Source: Marinagarivorans cellulosilyticus
GTDB taxonomy: Bacteria; Pseudomonadota; Gammaproteobacteria; Pseudomonadales; Cellvibrionaceae
Reading direction: 5' to 3'
Length of the DNA: 64,000 nucleotides
Assembly: GCF_021655555.1 (NCBI RefSeq)
Contig: NZ_AP023086.1
Coordinates: 496,001 to 560,000, forward strand
The position numbers and the translations under genes are program-made. Shown here one piece after another: positions 62,019 to 64,000 of the stretch (position 1 is its first letter; each line of letters begins with the position of its first letter). The notes below the pieces were generated by a model that searched no databases, was not told the DNA's origin, and saw only the letters and a list, made by a program, of their open reading frames with translations.

Positions 62019-64000
62019 GTGTCTAGCAAGTCTACGCTCACATCAGAAAAACCGGTTAACCTTACGGTTATTAACCGCAGTGCCGAAAAGCACACGGCTT
62101 ATATTCTTTCTAAGTTGCCAAAGCCAGTGCAAACAATGAAAGACCAAGCGATTGAGTGGCTATTAGAGCGTTTGGATATTGCTATTTCTCATGTTGACGA
62201 TTCCTTATTTGAGCTGGCGAGCCATGCTTTTCAGCAGAGCGAGCAAGATAGCTATTTTTTTGCTATGCGGGAAATTCGCTCTAACCACGCAGCGGTAAAA
62301 AACCAATTCAAAGAAACCCTAGCGCAAGGCTTTTGCGCGTGTGTGGAGGAGCCGGACGAAGACGATAGCATTCAGGTCGATACGCTAAGTGTTATTGCGA
62401 ACGATGACATGGACGAAATACTGGCCATTGAAGCGGTCGTTAAAAAAGGCAGTATGCAAAATAAAACCGCGCTAGAGCATTTAGTTCGGCGCTTAGATGC
62501 GGTGTGCTTGAGTGATGGTTCTATCGACACTATGCCGTTATCTCCTCGTAAAATATGTACGGCTTTTAAGCAGGCTACAGAGTCTTTACGGTTGCATGTG
62601 AATGCGCGCTTAGTGTTGTTTAAGGTTATAGAGCAAGACCTAATCGCCCGTCTGCCAGAATTCTACCGCCAACTAAATGGAGTTTTAGCGGAGCGAGGGA
62701 TTTTGCCCGATATTGCCGATGCCTCAACACAAACAAAATCGAAAAAATCTGGCAGCCGTTTAACAAAACCAGCTGATGAAGGTTTAATGGGCGCACCGGT
62801 ATCGCTGGATGATACTCAAGAGCTTAACTCGGCAGGGTTATCGCCAAGTACGGCTTCTACTGCTGCCGTAACCGCGCCAGTAGGTGCGGATACGGGTACC
62901 GGAAAGGCCGCTGCTGATGCTTCTGGGCAACAGGCGCTCGACGATATTGCCGCGCAGCTGAATAAACTACAGGCTGGCCTGCGCAATGTTACGGCCGCTA
63001 CAGCTAGCCATGTGCAGGCACCGGCAGGGGCTTTAAATACGCCGCAATTGTTGGATATTCTAAGCCAAGTGCAAGCGGCAACCACGCCAGCTGCGCATGC
63101 TCGCCCTGGCAGTTTAATGAATGCCATAGCCCAAGCCAGTGGCGGTTTAGCTGGCGCATTAAGCCTATCGCCGCAGCGTAAAACATTGCAGGTGGTCGAT
63201 GGCTTATTTAGCTCCATGCTCACCGAAGATAGCCTTGCAAACCCGCTAAAAGAATTGTTGTGTCGATTGCAAATTCCTATTGCCCGGGCAGCGGTGGTGG
63301 ACAATGATTTACTGTTTCACCCAGACCACAGCGCCCGCAAATTAGTTAATGCCTTAGCGCAAGCGGGCATGGCATTAAATGCCGATGATAGCGAAGCATT
63401 GCAAGCAGACCCTTTGTATAAAAAGATGGCCGAGGTGGTTGATAGTGCGGTTAAAGACTACGATACCGATAGCCAGGTATTTACCGATTTATTAAACGAT
63501 TTCGAAACCTTTACCCGTCGCGACCAAAAGCGTTTAGAGGTGCTAGAAAAACGCATTCTCGATGCGGAGGAAGGCCGAGCAAAAGCCGAGACTGCGCGAG
63601 TAATGGTGGCGCAGGCAATTGTGGACATCTGTGAAAACCGCGATTTACGCAGCGCCATTCATACCTTTATTCACAAAGCTTGGCATCAGGTCATGTTTGT
63701 TGTGTGTGTGAAGCACGGCGCCGATTCCGAGTTATGGGCCGATACCGTAACAACCGCGGCACAACTTGTAGATGCCACGCAAAACCTACACAGTTATGTG
63801 GCGTGCGAAAAATCGCGTTTAGAATACCCAGCATTAGCGGCTAAAATTCAGCAAGGGTTTGAGCTAATCGCGTTCGACCCGTTTGAGGGCGAGCAGCTAC
63901 TTAAAAAGTTAGACGATTTATTCAGAAGCTTAAAACCCGTTGTTGAAGCCGAAAACGCTGGAAAACAAGAACAACCCTCAGCAGCGGCAGCACCTTTGGC
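62019..64000 (+). CDS. DUF1631 family protein (3' truncated by window)
   Basis: GTG 62019 with GGAGG 9 bases upstream; open for 660 codons to the window end, so the gene continues beyond it. Family pattern: LPKPVQTMKDQAIEWLLERL and VDDSLFELASHAFQQSEQDSYFFAMREIR near the N-terminus, PLSPRKICTAFKQATESL, FYRQLNGVLAERGILPD, LLCRLQIPIARAAVVDNDLLFHPDHSARKLVNAL. Cytoplasmic, mainly helical, with an Ala/Thr-rich linker in the middle. DUF1631 proteins have been suggested to act in surface or second-messenger signalling, but no role is fixed. The gene at 30313 looks like a short distant relative. Confidence 0.85.
   Translation, partial: MSSKSTLTSEKPVNLTVINRSAEKHTAYILSKLPKPVQTMKDQAIEWLLERLDIAISHVDDSLFELASHAFQQSEQDSYFFAMREIRSNHAAVKNQFKETLAQGFCACVEEPDEDDSIQVDTLSVIANDDMDEILAIEAVVKKGSMQNKTALEHLVRRLDAVCLSDGSIDTMPLSPRKICTAFKQATESLRLHVNARLVLFKVIEQDLIARLPEFYRQLNGVLAERGILPDIADASTQTKSKKSGSRLTKPADEGLMGAPVSLDDTQELNSAGLSPSTASTAAVTAPVGADTGTGKAAADASGQQALDDIAAQLNKLQAGLRNVTAATASHVQAPAGALNTPQLLDILSQVQAATTPAAHARPGSLMNAIAQASGGLAGALSLSPQRKTLQVVDGLFSSMLTEDSLANPLKELLCRLQIPIARAAVVDNDLLFHPDHSARKLVNALAQAGMALNADDSEALQADPLYKKMAEVVDSAVKDYDTDSQVFTDLLNDFETFTRRDQKRLEVLEKRILDAEEGRAKAETARVMVAQAIVDICENRDLRSAIHTFIHKAWHQVMFVVCVKHGADSELWADTVTTAAQLVDATQNLHSYVACEKSRLEYPALAAKIQQGFELIAFDPFEGEQLLKKLDDLFRSLKPVVEAENAGKQEQPSAAAAPL

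Noticed and set aside
62816..63304. Minus-strand open frame of 162 residues opposite the DUF1631 gene
   Set aside because: Its Ala/Cys/Ser-rich composition mirrors the Ala/Thr-rich linker of the plus-strand protein; no ribosome binding site or domain.
1..64000. CRISPR array, tRNA or rRNA genes
   Set aside because: No regularly spaced repeats and no tRNA or rRNA signature were seen on reading either strand, although no RNA scan was run.

Overview
The window looks like a chromosomal segment of a marine, polysaccharide-degrading gammaproteobacterium related to the Cellvibrionaceae (Saccharophagus/Teredinibacter type). The reasons are secreted enzymes with long poly-serine linkers, two GH16 endoglucanases each paired with its own membrane-anchored AraC regulator, many lipoproteins, a possible GlyGly-CTERM-like tail, and housekeeping genes (ilvD, glmS with a DeoR regulator) of proteobacterial type. 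No tRNA, rRNA, CRISPR array or prophage was seen.

Layout. 1-6.2 kb: the end of an ABC exporter gene, then a sensory cluster of a membrane-anchored type-1 periplasmic-binding-like protein, a secreted type-1 binding protein, and, overlapping it by 8 bp, a 712-residue protein that reads as a Cache sensor domain joined to a complete pentameric ligand-gated ion channel. This is the strongest candidate for an undescribed system. 6.4-16.9 kb: a lipid/oxidation cluster of a membrane patatin-like phospholipase, a RoxA-like di-heme cytochrome, a protein with two tandem catalase-fold heme domains, a second RoxA-like di-heme cytochrome, and two translationally coupled lipoproteins. 16.9-26 kb: a DUF4862 TIM-barrel protein, DUF4124 protein, VWA lipoprotein, secreted beta-sandwich protein, class III Fic protein and several hypotheticals among repeats. 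26-43 kb: ilvD, DUF418 membrane protein, DUF1631-like protein, lipoprotein, TraF-like outer membrane protein, a DUF6502-DUF5666 pair, HPt-HD-GYP protein, GH16 laminarinase-like lipoprotein and its AraC regulator. 43-47.9 kb: TauE/SafE transporter, a complete IS4-type insertion sequence with a 7-bp target duplication, LysR regulator, beta-hydroxyacid dehydrogenase and DUF805 protein. 48-58 kb: repeats, a solute-binding-like protein, uxuA, a malectin plus alpha/beta-hydrolase lipoprotein, an FCD-type GntR regulator divergent from an SDR gene (with a shared operator-like motif), and a naturally circularly permuted GH16 lichenase with its AraC regulator. 58.6-64 kb: glmS with a DeoR-type regulator, and a DUF1631 gene running off the end.

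Two short dispersed repeat families run through the accessory part: MITE-like elements with gggcNNctctaaaaat ends (13.2, 47.9 and about 51.2 kb, plus a lone end at 48.6 kb), and a palindromic element around 26.1, 38.5 and 48.0 kb. All functional names are read from sequence motifs; no database search was run. Start codons were moved from the longest open frame where a better ribosome binding site or a signal peptide supports it.
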